Of a stretch of 64,000 bases of DNA, positions 45,555-55,038 are shown piece after piece. The translations under genes were made by a program, and so were the position numbers. How positions within the stretch are numbered: the stretch's first letter is position 1; every line of letters begins with the position of its first letter. Where the stretch lies: contig JAFGKD010000091.1 in NCBI GenBank assembly GCA_016928775.1, forward strand, positions 1 through 64,000, given 5' to 3'. The DNA comes from Candidatus Zhuqueibacterota bacterium. Lineage in GTDB: Bacteria > Zhuqueibacterota > Zhuqueibacteria > Residuimicrobiales > Krinioviventaceae. The notes beneath the pieces were generated by a model. The model was given only the letters and a program-made list of their open reading frames with translations. It did not search any database and was not told the origin of the DNA.

Positions 45555-46852
45555 TTCACCAGCAATAGTTTTCGAGTCTGAGTCCCGAATTCAGTTGTCA
45601 GGGTGTACAAGTAGACGCCGCTTGGCGCCGGACTATTTTCCGAGGTATAGCCATCCCACGTGTAATGATGAACACCGGCAGCCAATTTGCTCTGTACGAG
45701 TGTGCGGATCAGCCTGCCATTCGATGAAAAAATGTCCAGTCTAATTTCTTCGCTTCTGGTCAATTCAAATTCAATGGTGGTCGATAAATTGAAGGGATTG
45801 GGATAGTTCTGTTCCAGTCTGAAGGTTGAAATAACCTCTTTTTGCTCAACACTATTATCAAGAGGATTAAGCAGGGCCTCCACACTACCCAGCACTTCAT
45901 TGTATTCGTTCACGCCGCCAAAGACATAAATTACCGAATCAATAGCCGCAGCAACCAAATCTTTTCGCGCTCGTTGAAGAGGTGGACCAACATCGTGCTG
46001 ATAGCCGTATGGAGTTATAATGAATTTACTCACCACGTTGAGCGCCTTTTCAGCGGCATCGTGACCGCCGATCAAATACACTGTGTCCAGTGCCGTTTGA
46101 ACAGCTTTCATAGCCGAGCGCGGACGGGGCAAATCCGGAAAAACGCGAATTGAATTCTCATTTACAGCGGGTGGATCCTGTTCCCAATCCAGTGTGTCCA
46201 GGTTAATTCTATACACCCGATTCGAGACAACCCCGCGTACGCCACCAAAAATAAAAAGATTGCTATTCACCAGGATAGATGCCTGGCTATAGCGTGACTG
46301 GCCAGCGAATATGCGATTTTGTCCCAGGCTCCTGCCTGTCGCCAGGTCAAATATCGTAATATAGCCCATGTTGAGCTCGGGATTGTTGCCGTTATACCCT
46401 CCCAGGATGATCAAATAATGTTGCCAAATCTCACCCGTCGATCCGATTCGATTCAATATCGGATCCGACGGATAAAGTTTACCCGCATTGCCAAACGTCC
46501 ATGTTTCCATAGCCGTGACGGTCTCTCGGCGCTGACCTGATCTGCCACCAACAATATAGACTGTATCCTGGTAGAGTCGCGCGACAAAATTGCTCCGTGG
46601 AAAAAGCATCTCGCCGGCGATTTGCCAGCGTGAACCAACGGCAGCGGATGGATCGTAAACCTGAATCGTACGCGTCGCTGCTCCTTCTACTTCGGCATAA
46701 CCGCCAAAAATATATATTTTATTGTCGCGGGTGATCACCTCGGCCCCGGCTACCTGCCTGAGCATTTGATCGATGATCTGCCATTTTTGACTTGCTACCG
46801 CCAAAGATGGCAGTAGAAGGACGATGCCAATTTTTACAAATATTTTAGCCAT
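45551..46852 (-). CDS. Secreted Kelch-propeller protein with T9SS sorting domain
   Basis: A 433-residue protein with a signal peptide (IGIVLLLPSLAVAS) and about five to six Kelch repeats (KIYIFGGYAEVEG, TVYIVGGRSGQ, LIILGGYNGNN, LFIFGGVRG, TVYLIGGHDAA, VIYVFGGVNEYN) between about 30 and 330. A C-terminal sorting domain follows (NYPNPFNLSTTIEF, SGVYLYTL, ending RKLLLVK). Probably a surface-exposed propeller binding protein or glycan ligand. It lies 66 bases after the kinase gene and is coupled to the TPR gene downstream. Confidence 0.9.
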   Translation of the reverse strand: MAKIFVKIGIVLLLPSLAVASQKWQIIDQMLRQVAGAEVITRDNKIYIFGGYAEVEGAATRTIQVYDPSAAVGSRWQIAGEMLFPRSNFVARLYQDTVYIVGGRSGQRRETVTAMETWTFGNAGKLYPSDPILNRIGSTGEIWQHYLIILGGYNGNNPELNMGYITIFDLATGRSLGQNRIFAGQSRYSQASILVNSNLFIFGGVRGVVSNRVYRINLDTLDWEQDPPAVNENSIRVFPDLPRPRSAMKAVQTALDTVYLIGGHDAAEKALNVVSKFIITPYGYQHDVGPPLQRARKDLVAAAIDSVIYVFGGVNEYNEVLGSVEALLNPLDNSVEQKEVISTFRLEQNYPNPFNLSTTIEFELTRSEEIRLDIFSSNGRLIRTLVQSKLAAGVHHYTWDGYTSENSPAPSGVYLYTLTTEFGTQTRKLLLVK

Positions 46853-46918
46853 TATCTATACTGCTTGTCATTTCAACATACCTATTCTTTGTCACTTTTG
46901 CAAATACCATACCTTATT

Positions 46919-48442
46919 TTATGGATTTAATGTTTGTTCAATAAAACTATATGAAAAATAAAAAGTATCGCCGGCAGCGATTGAAAATTCTTCATTGATG
47001 CGCCCATGTTGTTTATTTTCAACAGTTAATACATGCTGACCGGGCGGTATGATTATCGGCTCAAAGGGTGTTTGTCCTAATATTTCACCATTCAAATAAA
47101 TATCACCCCATGGATAAACATTGCACGCCAAAACGCTGTACAGTGTTGCGGTGAGATGATACTCTTTTTCGGACTCGATACGCAAATTTTGCACAAAAGT
47201 TGGAAATTGCGGGTGTCGTAGCTGAATCTCGTGCTCACCCGGTTCCAACAAAATAGCATCTTGCAACGGTGTGGTGTATCTGCGCTCGCCATTGATATAA
47301 ACATGCGCCCACGGCTGACACTGGATGGTCAACCGGCCTGGAACTTCTGATGTGTCAAAGATCTGATTTTCGACTTCAATGAGCGGATCCGCTGCAATTA
47401 ACGCTCTTTCAGCTGTGGAGTCCATTGCTGTCTCTATTGCTGCGCTGTTGGATGGCGGGCGAATGACAAGTGAATCCAGCACCCCGACATTTTTCTTCGA
47501 TGCCAATGGCTCTTTCGCCTGGTGCGAAAAAATAAACCACAGAGAGATAACAAGAGCAATCACGGCAAGGCCGGCGACAAGTTTTGCGGGAAAAAGTCGA
47601 TGTCTTACTATCGGCTTTTCAGTCCCGCTCTCTTCGCTATCGCCGAGCAGCGCTAATGCAGCTTTTGCCGAAGGTAAACGGTTTTGCCTGTTTTTCTGCA
47701 GGGCAGAATTGATGACCTGGCGAATGCTTGCGTCCTGGATTTCAGTCTCTTGCACTGAAATCTTTTTCATAAAGATGTTATTCAATGTGGCCCCGACATC
47801 ATTGCCCAGGAAAGGATTGACACCGGTGAACAATTCATAGGCGACAACACCCGCAGAAAAAAGATCGCTTTGCACGGTGAGCTTTTCTCCTCGGACCTGC
47901 TCCGGTGACATATAGCTTGGTGTCCCCACAATGCTCGTCTGTTGTGTGAGAGCAGCGTCACCATGCACCAGAGCCAGGCCAAAATCGGCGATTTTGAGAA
48001 CATTATTGTCATCAAGCAAAATATTTTCCGGCTTGATGTCACGATGAATAACATGGTGATCATGTGCATAAGCAAGACCACGAAAAAGCTGCACAAGAAC
48101 AGCTTTTTTTTCTGTCTCGGATAAATGTCCTGATTTGATCATTTCACGGAGATTGCGGCTCTCGAAATACTCGAAGGATATATAAAAAAACTGGCCTTGC
48201 GTACCAAAATCAAGCACTTTGATAATATTGGGATGATCCAATTGGGCCAATGTTTTGGCCTCCCGCTGGAAACGCGGCAGCATAGCTGGATCGGTTACTT
48301 TTTCCCGATCCAGAGTTTTGAGGAAAATGCGTTTACCGAGATAGATATGATGGGCACTATAAACCGAAGCGCCGAGATCTTTTTTCAAACACCCAATGAT
48401 CTCAAACTTGTCAAACAAAATATTTACACTGTCTTCTGTCAT
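46919..48442 (-). CDS. Membrane Ser/Thr protein kinase with C-terminal PEGA domains
   Basis: A 507-residue Hanks-type kinase. The kinase domain has the lysine in IFLKTLDRE, HRDIKPENILL, ADFGLAL and the activation segment GTPSYMSPEQ. The glycine loop is degenerate (CLKKDLGASVYSA lacks two of three glycines). A membrane helix lies near 282-305 (LVAGLAVIALVISLWFIF). The outside part has two PEGA-like domains (CQPWAHVYINGERRYTTPLQ, VYPWGDIYLNGEILGQTPFE). It would phosphorylate cytoplasmic targets in response to envelope signals. The GAF sigma-54 activator is encoded just upstream with 15 bases between, so it is a likely substrate. Confidence 0.93.
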   Translation of the reverse strand: MTEDSVNILFDKFEIIGCLKKDLGASVYSAHHIYLGKRIFLKTLDREKVTDPAMLPRFQREAKTLAQLDHPNIIKVLDFGTQGQFFYISFEYFESRNLREMIKSGHLSETEKKAVLVQLFRGLAYAHDHHVIHRDIKPENILLDDNNVLKIADFGLALVHGDAALTQQTSIVGTPSYMSPEQVRGEKLTVQSDLFSAGVVAYELFTGVNPFLGNDVGATLNNIFMKKISVQETEIQDASIRQVINSALQKNRQNRLPSAKAALALLGDSEESGTEKPIVRHRLFPAKLVAGLAVIALVISLWFIFSHQAKEPLASKKNVGVLDSLVIRPPSNSAAIETAMDSTAERALIAADPLIEVENQIFDTSEVPGRLTIQCQPWAHVYINGERRYTTPLQDAILLEPGEHEIQLRHPQFPTFVQNLRIESEKEYHLTATLYSVLACNVYPWGDIYLNGEILGQTPFEPIIIPPGQHVLTVENKQHGRINEEFSIAAGDTFYFSYSFIEQTLNP

Positions 48443-48457
48443 CAGTTAAGTGACCAC

Positions 48458-49936
48458 CTATTGACCGTCAATTTCTTTGAGTTTTAATTGCACCCATCGC
48501 ACCGAGACGCCCAAAGATTGTGCGGTTCGCGTTCGATTACCATCAAACTCCTTCAAGCGACTGAGCAGTATTTCTTTTTCGATTTCTTTCAAAGCGCCAA
48601 AAAAAGTCCGATGTCTGCTATCCTCCTCCAAGATAATATGCTCCGGTTCAAGCGTTTCGCCATCACATAAAATGAGTGCGCGATGCAGCACATTTTCAAG
48701 CTGACGAACGTTGCCCGGCCAGTCGAAATCCAGCAACCTGTTCAGCGTTGCTGCTGGCAAGCCAATTTTTCTCTTTTGTTTGTTTATAAAATGCTGTGCC
48801 AAAAGCAGTATATCCGAACGGCGCTCTCGAAGCGGCGGCAGCGTGATCGGAAAAACATTGAGCCGATAATACAAGTCTTCGCGAAATCGGCCTTCATCGA
48901 CAAGCTGCTTGAGGTCCTGATTTGTCGCGGTAATGATTCGAACATTGACTTGCTTGACCTGGGTGTCGCCGAGGCGGATGATTTCCTGACTTTGTACGAC
49001 GCGTAGCAACTTGGCCTGCGTAGCAGCAGACACATCACCGATCTCGTCCAGGAAAAATGTGCCGTCAGACGCCACTTCAAAAAGCCCTTTTTTGTCCGAG
49101 GCTGCGCCGGAAAAAGCCCCTTTTTTATAGCCGAAAAGCTCGCTCTCGAGCAGAGTGTCGGGAATCGATCCGCAAAATTGCGCAATAAACGGCTTGTCCT
49201 TGCGACTGCTCAGTTTGTGAATCGCCTGCGCCGCCAGGTCTTTGCCCGTGCCACTTTCGCCCAACAATAAAACCGTGGCATCGGTTTTGGAAACCCGGTG
49301 AATGAGGTCTGCCACGCGTTGCATCGCCGGACTTTTACCAACCATATCCGGAATCGTATGTCTCATCTCGAGTTGATTGCGCAGAATCTGATTTTCATCG
49401 GTTAACGATTCCATGGTCATGATTTTATCCAGGGCCAGCGAAACCAAATTGGAGAAAAATTCGAGAAATTTTAAATTTTCTTCAGTAAAGCCGGCGCGGT
49501 CGCCCTGACTGTCAAGAAGAATGACCCCCCAGATATGGCTGTTCAAAAATATGGGCACACCGATAATGGACTTTATATCATGAATCTGAATGCTCTGAAA
49601 TTGCGAAACAGTTGGGTCGCTGGTGACATCATGATACAGACACGGTTTTTGTGTGTCAATCACCCGGTTCAAAATACCGGACGAAAAGACGGTTAAATCC
49701 GAGATATCTTCTTTTTCAACATTGCGCGCTGCAATGATGACAAAATTATTGCCCTTTTCCCGCTTGGCGAATAAACCGCGTTCCGCATGCAACACATCAA
49801 TGGCGAGGTCCAGAGAATCTGCCACCAGATTTTCATGATAGGTGGCATTATTCAGCATTTTGCTAATTTGCAGCAAAGCGTCAAACTGCTCTTGACGTAA
49901 ATTTTCGAGATTTTTGACTGAAAGCTCTCTTGTCAC
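48458..49936 (-). CDS. GAF-domain sigma-54-dependent transcriptional activator
   Basis: A 492-residue cytoplasmic activator. An N-terminal GAF domain (about 20-180; SIIGVPIFLNSHIWGVILLD) senses a small ligand or partner. The AAA+ domain (about 195-430) has GESGTGKD, LDEIGD and GAFSGA, a Thr-to-Ser change in the loop that contacts sigma-54. A Fis-like HTH (TAQSLGVSVRWVQLKLKEI) ends the protein. The start is GTG, 1 base after the lipoprotein stop, implying coupling. It sits with a Ser/Thr kinase, as seen in myxobacteria-like systems. A sigma-54-like promoter lies before the vWA operon 4 kb downstream. Confidence 0.93.
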   Translation of the reverse strand: MTRELSVKNLENLRQEQFDALLQISKMLNNATYHENLVADSLDLAIDVLHAERGLFAKREKGNNFVIIAARNVEKEDISDLTVFSSGILNRVIDTQKPCLYHDVTSDPTVSQFQSIQIHDIKSIIGVPIFLNSHIWGVILLDSQGDRAGFTEENLKFLEFFSNLVSLALDKIMTMESLTDENQILRNQLEMRHTIPDMVGKSPAMQRVADLIHRVSKTDATVLLLGESGTGKDLAAQAIHKLSSRKDKPFIAQFCGSIPDTLLESELFGYKKGAFSGAASDKKGLFEVASDGTFFLDEIGDVSAATQAKLLRVVQSQEIIRLGDTQVKQVNVRIITATNQDLKQLVDEGRFREDLYYRLNVFPITLPPLRERRSDILLLAQHFINKQKRKIGLPAATLNRLLDFDWPGNVRQLENVLHRALILCDGETLEPEHIILEEDSRHRTFFGALKEIEKEILLSRLKEFDGNRTRTAQSLGVSVRWVQLKLKEIDGQ

Positions 49937-49937
49937 G

Positions 49938-51158
49938 TTATTCTACCACTTTAAATGCCGCCGGTTTGGAGCGGGACCGATTGTTAAATTCATCAACACA
50001 CCAGATTTCCCACAAGTACTCTGCTGCCATGTTTAATTCAGCAACAACTGAACTGGTATCCGGAGGAATCGATTGCGCCTCCCATACAAGTTCGGGCGCA
50101 AAATCATCATCCGTATAAATCTGGATGTGATAGCTAAAGGTAAAACGAGGATCAAATTGTCGCCATTTTAGCGTGACTGTTTTACCCACCTCTTCACTGT
50201 TGGTTGGCGATTCAATTTCAATTTCGTCGGTGATCACCCGCGCGATACGTTCCCGACCAAGCTGAAAGGTGTATCCATAACGATCAACAATATGGAGATT
50301 GAAATCATGCCCGGCCACATTTTGCATCGAAAACAATCCCAGATCCAAAGCCGAAAATGTGCGTTCAAACAGCTTGTCCAGAACATTGTATTCGAGAGCG
50401 GCTTTTATATTGAGAGGATCACATATGATATAGACCGAGTCAATGTCGCCTTCAGAATCCAAAAGCTGCGCTTTTGTCTCCATCGTAAAGGTCTGATCGC
50501 GCCCGTAGTGATTTATGGTCACGCAGCACAACGAAAAGCCGTTCAATACGGGATTTGCATTCAAAAAGGCATCCTGGACGACCGGTTCATTCTCCGGCCA
50601 CTCGATGTCGATTTCAATCGTTCGATACCCGTCCTTTTCAAATATCAGCAGACCATCCCGTTGAACAGGCTGTTCAAACAGATAAAAGCCGCTTTGATCG
50701 GTGAACGTGTATTGCTGTCCCGGTTGCCAGGTAACTTTGACCCCGGCTATCGGGCTGGGCGGCGGACGTTGTGTTGAAACTCGGCCGCTCAATATCGGCT
50801 CAGGACGCAAGGACATATCAACCTCAACAATATCGCGATTTTTCCACTCGACCCGAATAGAGTCCGCAATAAATCCGGCTTTGGAAAAATGTAGCCAGCC
50901 ATCCCGAGAACTGATTTTTTCAAAAACATAACGTCCATCGGCACCTGTGTGCGTGACAAGACTACTGTTCCATACAACTTGCACATCCTGTAGAAATAAA
51001 GCCGGAGTTGTACGCGATTGCACTGTGCCCCCGAGCGTGGCCCATTGAACGGTCGAATTTTGTGGATCAAGCGGATTTTTATGCGGCGCGTTGCAAGCCA
51101 GGCTCAGCAAAAATGTGGCCAGAGCACCCAGCAGAATATGTCGTTTGGGTTTCGCCAT
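49938..51158 (-). CDS. Lipoprotein with carboxypeptidase-regulatory-like beta domains
   Basis: A 406-residue protein with a lipoprotein signal (LGALATFLLSLAC), so membrane anchored and exported. Two carboxypeptidase-regulatory-like domains follow (GGTVQSRTTPALFLQDVQVV and GRVSTQRPPPSPIAGVKVTW). The C-terminal part is an Ig/Fn3-like sandwich (SPTNSEEVGKTVTLKWRQFD). It is the first gene of the signalling operon (lipoprotein, GAF activator, kinase, Kelch, TPR) and may be a cell-surface sensor or scaffold. Confidence 0.82.
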   Translation of the reverse strand: MAKPKRHILLGALATFLLSLACNAPHKNPLDPQNSTVQWATLGGTVQSRTTPALFLQDVQVVWNSSLVTHTGADGRYVFEKISSRDGWLHFSKAGFIADSIRVEWKNRDIVEVDMSLRPEPILSGRVSTQRPPPSPIAGVKVTWQPGQQYTFTDQSGFYLFEQPVQRDGLLIFEKDGYRTIEIDIEWPENEPVVQDAFLNANPVLNGFSLCCVTINHYGRDQTFTMETKAQLLDSEGDIDSVYIICDPLNIKAALEYNVLDKLFERTFSALDLGLFSMQNVAGHDFNLHIVDRYGYTFQLGRERIARVITDEIEIESPTNSEEVGKTVTLKWRQFDPRFTFSYHIQIYTDDDFAPELVWEAQSIPPDTSSVVAELNMAAEYLWEIWCVDEFNNRSRSKPAAFKVVE

Positions 51159-51179
51159 TTGTTTCCATTAATACTATAG

Positions 51180-51271
51180 GTATCGAAAAATACTGAAAAG
51201 TTTTTTTTTTCAAAAGGAAAAGTTACCGAATTATAACAAGGTTTCCAACTCATTGCTTGTATCGAAAAATA
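51180..51271. repeat. Two 13-base direct repeats in a divergent control region
   Basis: The exact 13-mer GTATCGAAAAATA occurs at 51180-51192 and 51259-51271, 79 bases apart. They lie between the divergent lipoprotein and SNF2 genes. They could be operators for one regulator of both units. Confidence 0.5.
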
Positions 51272-51275
51272 AACC

Positions 51276-51304
51276 TTGATTTTTACGATCTTGTGTCCTA
51301 AACT
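51276..51304 (+). promoter_or_regulatory. Candidate sigma-70-type promoter for the SNF2 gene
   Basis: TTGATT and TAAACT are separated by 17 bases and lie about 35 bases before the SNF2 ATG. The second 13-mer repeat ends four bases before the -35 box. Confidence 0.4.
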
Positions 51305-51339
51305 AAACGTTTGATTTTGGAACAAATTGACTGGACATA

Positions 51340-54300
51340 ATGAAGTTAACCATAGAACGTATACGACGAGAATCCGGCAGCGATATATTTCGTCGTGGTG
51401 AAAAATATTACAAGAACAAACGCGTCACCCTGATCAACATCGAGCTGGATAAAATCGAAGCGGAGGTTGAAGGGACGACAATGTCTTATCACGTGAACAT
51501 TCAGGAGATCGGTGAGAACTTGTACTCAAGCTGCACCTGCCCGTATTGGACGACCTGCAAACATGTTGTGGCCACACTTTTGGAAGCCAAAGACTGGTAC
51601 GAAGAAAATGCCGACGACCTGTTATCTTCACGCACCCGCCCACCATGGAAAAAGTTTTTTGAAAAAATGTTGGGCACCGATTCCTCGTTTAAGGGACCCA
51701 TTCAGCAATGGCGAGTGATTTTTTTAATCGATTTGAATGCCGAATCATGGTCTCTTATGCCACAAAAAGCCTATATTAAAAAGAATGGTTTTTTAGGTCG
51801 TTTTTCCAATATCGGCGATTTTGATCTTACAAGTAATGAACTTATCTATTCGCCAAATGATCCGATTGTTGTCTCTCATATTCAAAAAATCGAACAACAG
51901 AATAATTCATTTTATAACAATCGTTACTTTGGGCGCTCATCTTTTAATAGTTTGCAGGCGTATCATTATCGTTACGGCAGCCGTCTGGGTCCGCTTTTTG
52001 ATTTATTACACAACAGCATCGTTTACAAATCACCGTTTGAGGATCAATTAGCACCCGTCAAATTTGCGCGAGAAACTGCGCAGATCCATTTTTCTTTCAA
52101 ACGCGACAATGGCGCCTATCATTTGATTCCTGCCATCACTTTTAAAGGCAACAAAGAACTCCTGGATGCCAGCTACAAGGTGCTCACCGAGAATCCCGTT
52201 TGGCTGCTCAAGGATTTAACCTTGATCAAGATCGCCAATCTTGACCATGCCAATCTGCTGGTACCTTTTACCAAAACAAATATTACGTTGTCCATTCCGG
52301 AAGATGAATTCCCCGCCTTTCTGGAAAGTGTCTACCCCAGGCTGAGAAAATACGCCTCCATACCCCTGCCCGACTCTTTGAATATTTCTCTATTGGATCA
52401 GGTGACGCGAAAAAAAATCGTGCTGCGTGAAAATGAACGTCACCTTGAAATCTCGCTCAAGTTTGACTATGGTCGATATGAAATTGACTATAACGATTCG
52501 CAGGAATCCTGCTTTAAAAAAGATGGGCATTCTGTTGTACAAATTGTCCGTGACCAGGCGTTCGAGGACAAGGCGTGGAACACTTTGGTCAGCACCGGCT
52601 TGAAGGATGATCCAAAAGGTGGTCTGCACATCGTTGATTCCAAAGCATTAAAGTGGTTATTTAAAAATTTGCCCACCTTGTCAGCCGACGGTTTTTGCAT
52701 TGTTGGCCGAGAATCTCTCCAGCGCTATAAAGTCCGAACGGGCGAACCCAAAGTTCGTATTGGCGTCAGCTCACAAATTGACTGGTTTGACTTGAATGTT
52801 CAAATTGATATAGACGGTGTTGCTCTGAATCTTCGAGAATTACGAAAAGCTATTCGGGGTAACTCTCACTACGTCAAGCTGGCTGACAAGAGTATCGCGC
52901 AATTATCGGATGAGTGGTTCGCACGGTTTCAGCACCTGTTCAATTTTACCGAGGCGGAAGAGACAACGATCAAAGTTTCGCCTTACCATGCCACGCTTAT
53001 TGACAAGCTCTTTGAGCAGGCTGATCAATTTGAGGCCGATGAAAAATTCCGCGCGAGTGTGGCACGATTGAGCTCGTTTGATGGTATTCGCAAGAAATCG
53101 CTGCCCAAAAAACTAAAAGGTGAATTGCGTCCTTATCAAAAGGCGGGTTATAACTGGCTCTATTTTTTGCAAGAATATGGATTTGGCGGTTGTCTCGCTG
53201 ATGATATGGGATTGGGCAAAACGGTGCAAACGCTGGCTGTGCTGATGAATGATAAACAGCACGGCAACAAAAGACCGTCTCTGATTGTTTGCCCGACCTC
53301 GGTTGTTTACAATTGGGAAAAAGAAGTACAAAAATTTACGCCAGATTTGACTGTGCTCATTCACGCGGGATTACAGCGGGACCATGACACGGCACATTTC
53401 GACGACTATGACATTATTTTGACCAGTTATGGGATCATGCGACGTGATGCACACTTTTTGAAAGACTATGTTTTTCACTATGTGATTTTGGATGAATCAC
53501 AAAAGATTAAAAATCCATTATCGCAAACCTCAAAAGCGGCGCGCTTGCTGCGCTCAGACCAAAAACTGGTGTTGACCGGCACCCCGGTTGAGAATAATAC
53601 TCAAGAACTTTGGGCGCAATTTGCCTTTTTGAATCCCGGCTTGCTGAGCTCTCTGTACACCTATAAACGTATGTTCGCGAATCCGATCGAAAAGAGAAAG
53701 GATGCCGGCGCAGCCGCTTTTCTTCGCGATATGATCTTCCCGTTTATCCTGCGCCGCACAAAAGAGGGTGTAGCGCGTGAATTGCCGCCAAAAGTTGAGC
53801 AGACATACTATTGTGCCATGAGTCCGGCGCAGGAGAGGTTGTATATATATTGGCGCGATTTCTATCGTGCCAAAATTCTTGACAAGATTGACGCGGTCGG
53901 CTTAAACAAAGCACGCATCAATGTGCTGGAAGGTTTGGTCAAACTGCGCCAAATATCATGTCATCCTTATCTCGTCGATAAAAGCATGTTCGAAGATTCG
54001 GGCAAGTTTGAATCACTCAAGGAGTTTATTGAAGAAATCCTTGCCGAAAATCACAAGGTGCTTGTTTTTTCCCAGTTTGTCAAAATGTTACGATTGATCC
54101 GGCATTACCTGGACGAGCGAACGATCACCTACGAATACCTGGACGGGCACACAACGCATCGGATGAATCATGTTGATCGTTTTCAGAACGATCCCGAAAT
54201 CCGAATTTTCCTCATCAGCCTGAAAGCTGGCGGGGTTGGTCTGAATCTGACGGCAGCGGATTACGTGATTCACTACGATCCCTGGTGGAATCCCGCGGTC

Positions 54301-54504
54301 GAGGTACAGGCGACCGATCGGGCGCATCGCATTGGTCAGGATAAAAAAGTGTTTGTCTATCGCCTGATCACCAAGGATTCGGTGGAAGAAAAGATGCTCG
54401 AACTGCAAACGCGCAAGAAAAAACTGGTCTCCGACTTGATCACTACGGATAGCAGCTTTTTTAAATCGCTCACCCGGGATGATATTGAAATACTGTTCGG
54501 ATAA
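51340..54504 (+). CDS. SWIM zinc-finger SNF2-family DNA translocase/helicase
   Basis: A 1054-residue Swi2/Snf2 ATPase. A SWIM zinc finger lies near 63-80 (CTCPYWTTCKH). The middle part (about 100-580) is the usual bacterial SNF2 N-terminal region. The ATPase begins with DDMGLGKT near 620, then LDESQKIKN (DEAH box variant DESQ) near 717 and LTGTPVEN; the second RecA domain has KVLVFSQFVKML, LISLKAGGVGLNLT and ATDRAHRIGQ near 990. It probably remodels protein-DNA complexes, for example RNA polymerase. A small unknown gene follows by 33 bases. Confidence 0.95.
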   Translation: MKLTIERIRRESGSDIFRRGEKYYKNKRVTLINIELDKIEAEVEGTTMSYHVNIQEIGENLYSSCTCPYWTTCKHVVATLLEAKDWYEENADDLLSSRTRPPWKKFFEKMLGTDSSFKGPIQQWRVIFLIDLNAESWSLMPQKAYIKKNGFLGRFSNIGDFDLTSNELIYSPNDPIVVSHIQKIEQQNNSFYNNRYFGRSSFNSLQAYHYRYGSRLGPLFDLLHNSIVYKSPFEDQLAPVKFARETAQIHFSFKRDNGAYHLIPAITFKGNKELLDASYKVLTENPVWLLKDLTLIKIANLDHANLLVPFTKTNITLSIPEDEFPAFLESVYPRLRKYASIPLPDSLNISLLDQVTRKKIVLRENERHLEISLKFDYGRYEIDYNDSQESCFKKDGHSVVQIVRDQAFEDKAWNTLVSTGLKDDPKGGLHIVDSKALKWLFKNLPTLSADGFCIVGRESLQRYKVRTGEPKVRIGVSSQIDWFDLNVQIDIDGVALNLRELRKAIRGNSHYVKLADKSIAQLSDEWFARFQHLFNFTEAEETTIKVSPYHATLIDKLFEQADQFEADEKFRASVARLSSFDGIRKKSLPKKLKGELRPYQKAGYNWLYFLQEYGFGGCLADDMGLGKTVQTLAVLMNDKQHGNKRPSLIVCPTSVVYNWEKEVQKFTPDLTVLIHAGLQRDHDTAHFDDYDIILTSYGIMRRDAHFLKDYVFHYVILDESQKIKNPLSQTSKAARLLRSDQKLVLTGTPVENNTQELWAQFAFLNPGLLSSLYTYKRMFANPIEKRKDAGAAAFLRDMIFPFILRRTKEGVARELPPKVEQTYYCAMSPAQERLYIYWRDFYRAKILDKIDAVGLNKARINVLEGLVKLRQISCHPYLVDKSMFEDSGKFESLKEFIEEILAENHKVLVFSQFVKMLRLIRHYLDERTITYEYLDGHTTHRMNHVDRFQNDPEIRIFLISLKAGGVGLNLTAADYVIHYDPWWNPAVEVQATDRAHRIGQDKKVFVYRLITKDSVEEKMLELQTRKKKLVSDLITTDSSFFKSLTRDDIEILFG

Positions 54505-54537
54505 ATCCATAAAGCTTAATCAACGAGGGAGCTACCG

Positions 54538-54984
54538 ATGCATATCACCTGTCTCGATGTCACAATAAGCGACGATGATTTAAACAGCGTTATCTCCCGA
54601 CATGTGCCAATGAATAATAAAATTTCCAATATCCGCGCGGCGCTGGAGGATAACCACCTCATTTTCACCGGCCACATCCGAGTCCTGCTGACCATGAATT
54701 TTCGAGCCGCTTTTGCAATCTCTTTTACAGAAAAAGAAATTATCGCACGACTCACCGATATTCACCCCATGAGCGGTTTGGTGCAGCAGTTTAAAAGCAA
54801 AATACTGCAAAAGATAGTGGCATTTGCGCCGTTCGCCAGACTGGATGAAAAAAACGAGTCCATTCGAATCCAGGTCAATGAGATAGTAAAGAACTATGGC
54901 TTGAAGACAAATTTATCCGTTGCGGACCTGGCAGTTGCGGAAAAATCATTGACATTAAAGTTGACGGGCACAATCAATTTATAA
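54538..54984 (+). CDS. Unidentified small protein, SNF2 neighbour
   Basis: A 148-residue protein without signal peptide. It has a beta-rich, amphipathic pattern (LTMNFRAAFAISFTEKEII, SVADLAVAEKSLTLKLTGTI) that recalls small lipid-binding domains, which is only an impression. GAGGGAGCTACCG precedes the ATG, so it is well expressed. It lies 33 bases after the SNF2 gene and is probably cotranscribed. No function can be assigned. Confidence 0.7.
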   Translation: MHITCLDVTISDDDLNSVISRHVPMNNKISNIRAALEDNHLIFTGHIRVLLTMNFRAAFAISFTEKEIIARLTDIHPMSGLVQQFKSKILQKIVAFAPFARLDEKNESIRIQVNEIVKNYGLKTNLSVADLAVAEKSLTLKLTGTINL

Positions 54985-55038
54985 TGGTGAGGCTTTGAAA
55001 AAGCCAGCATACTAAATGCCGAACAACAGTCAATTTTT

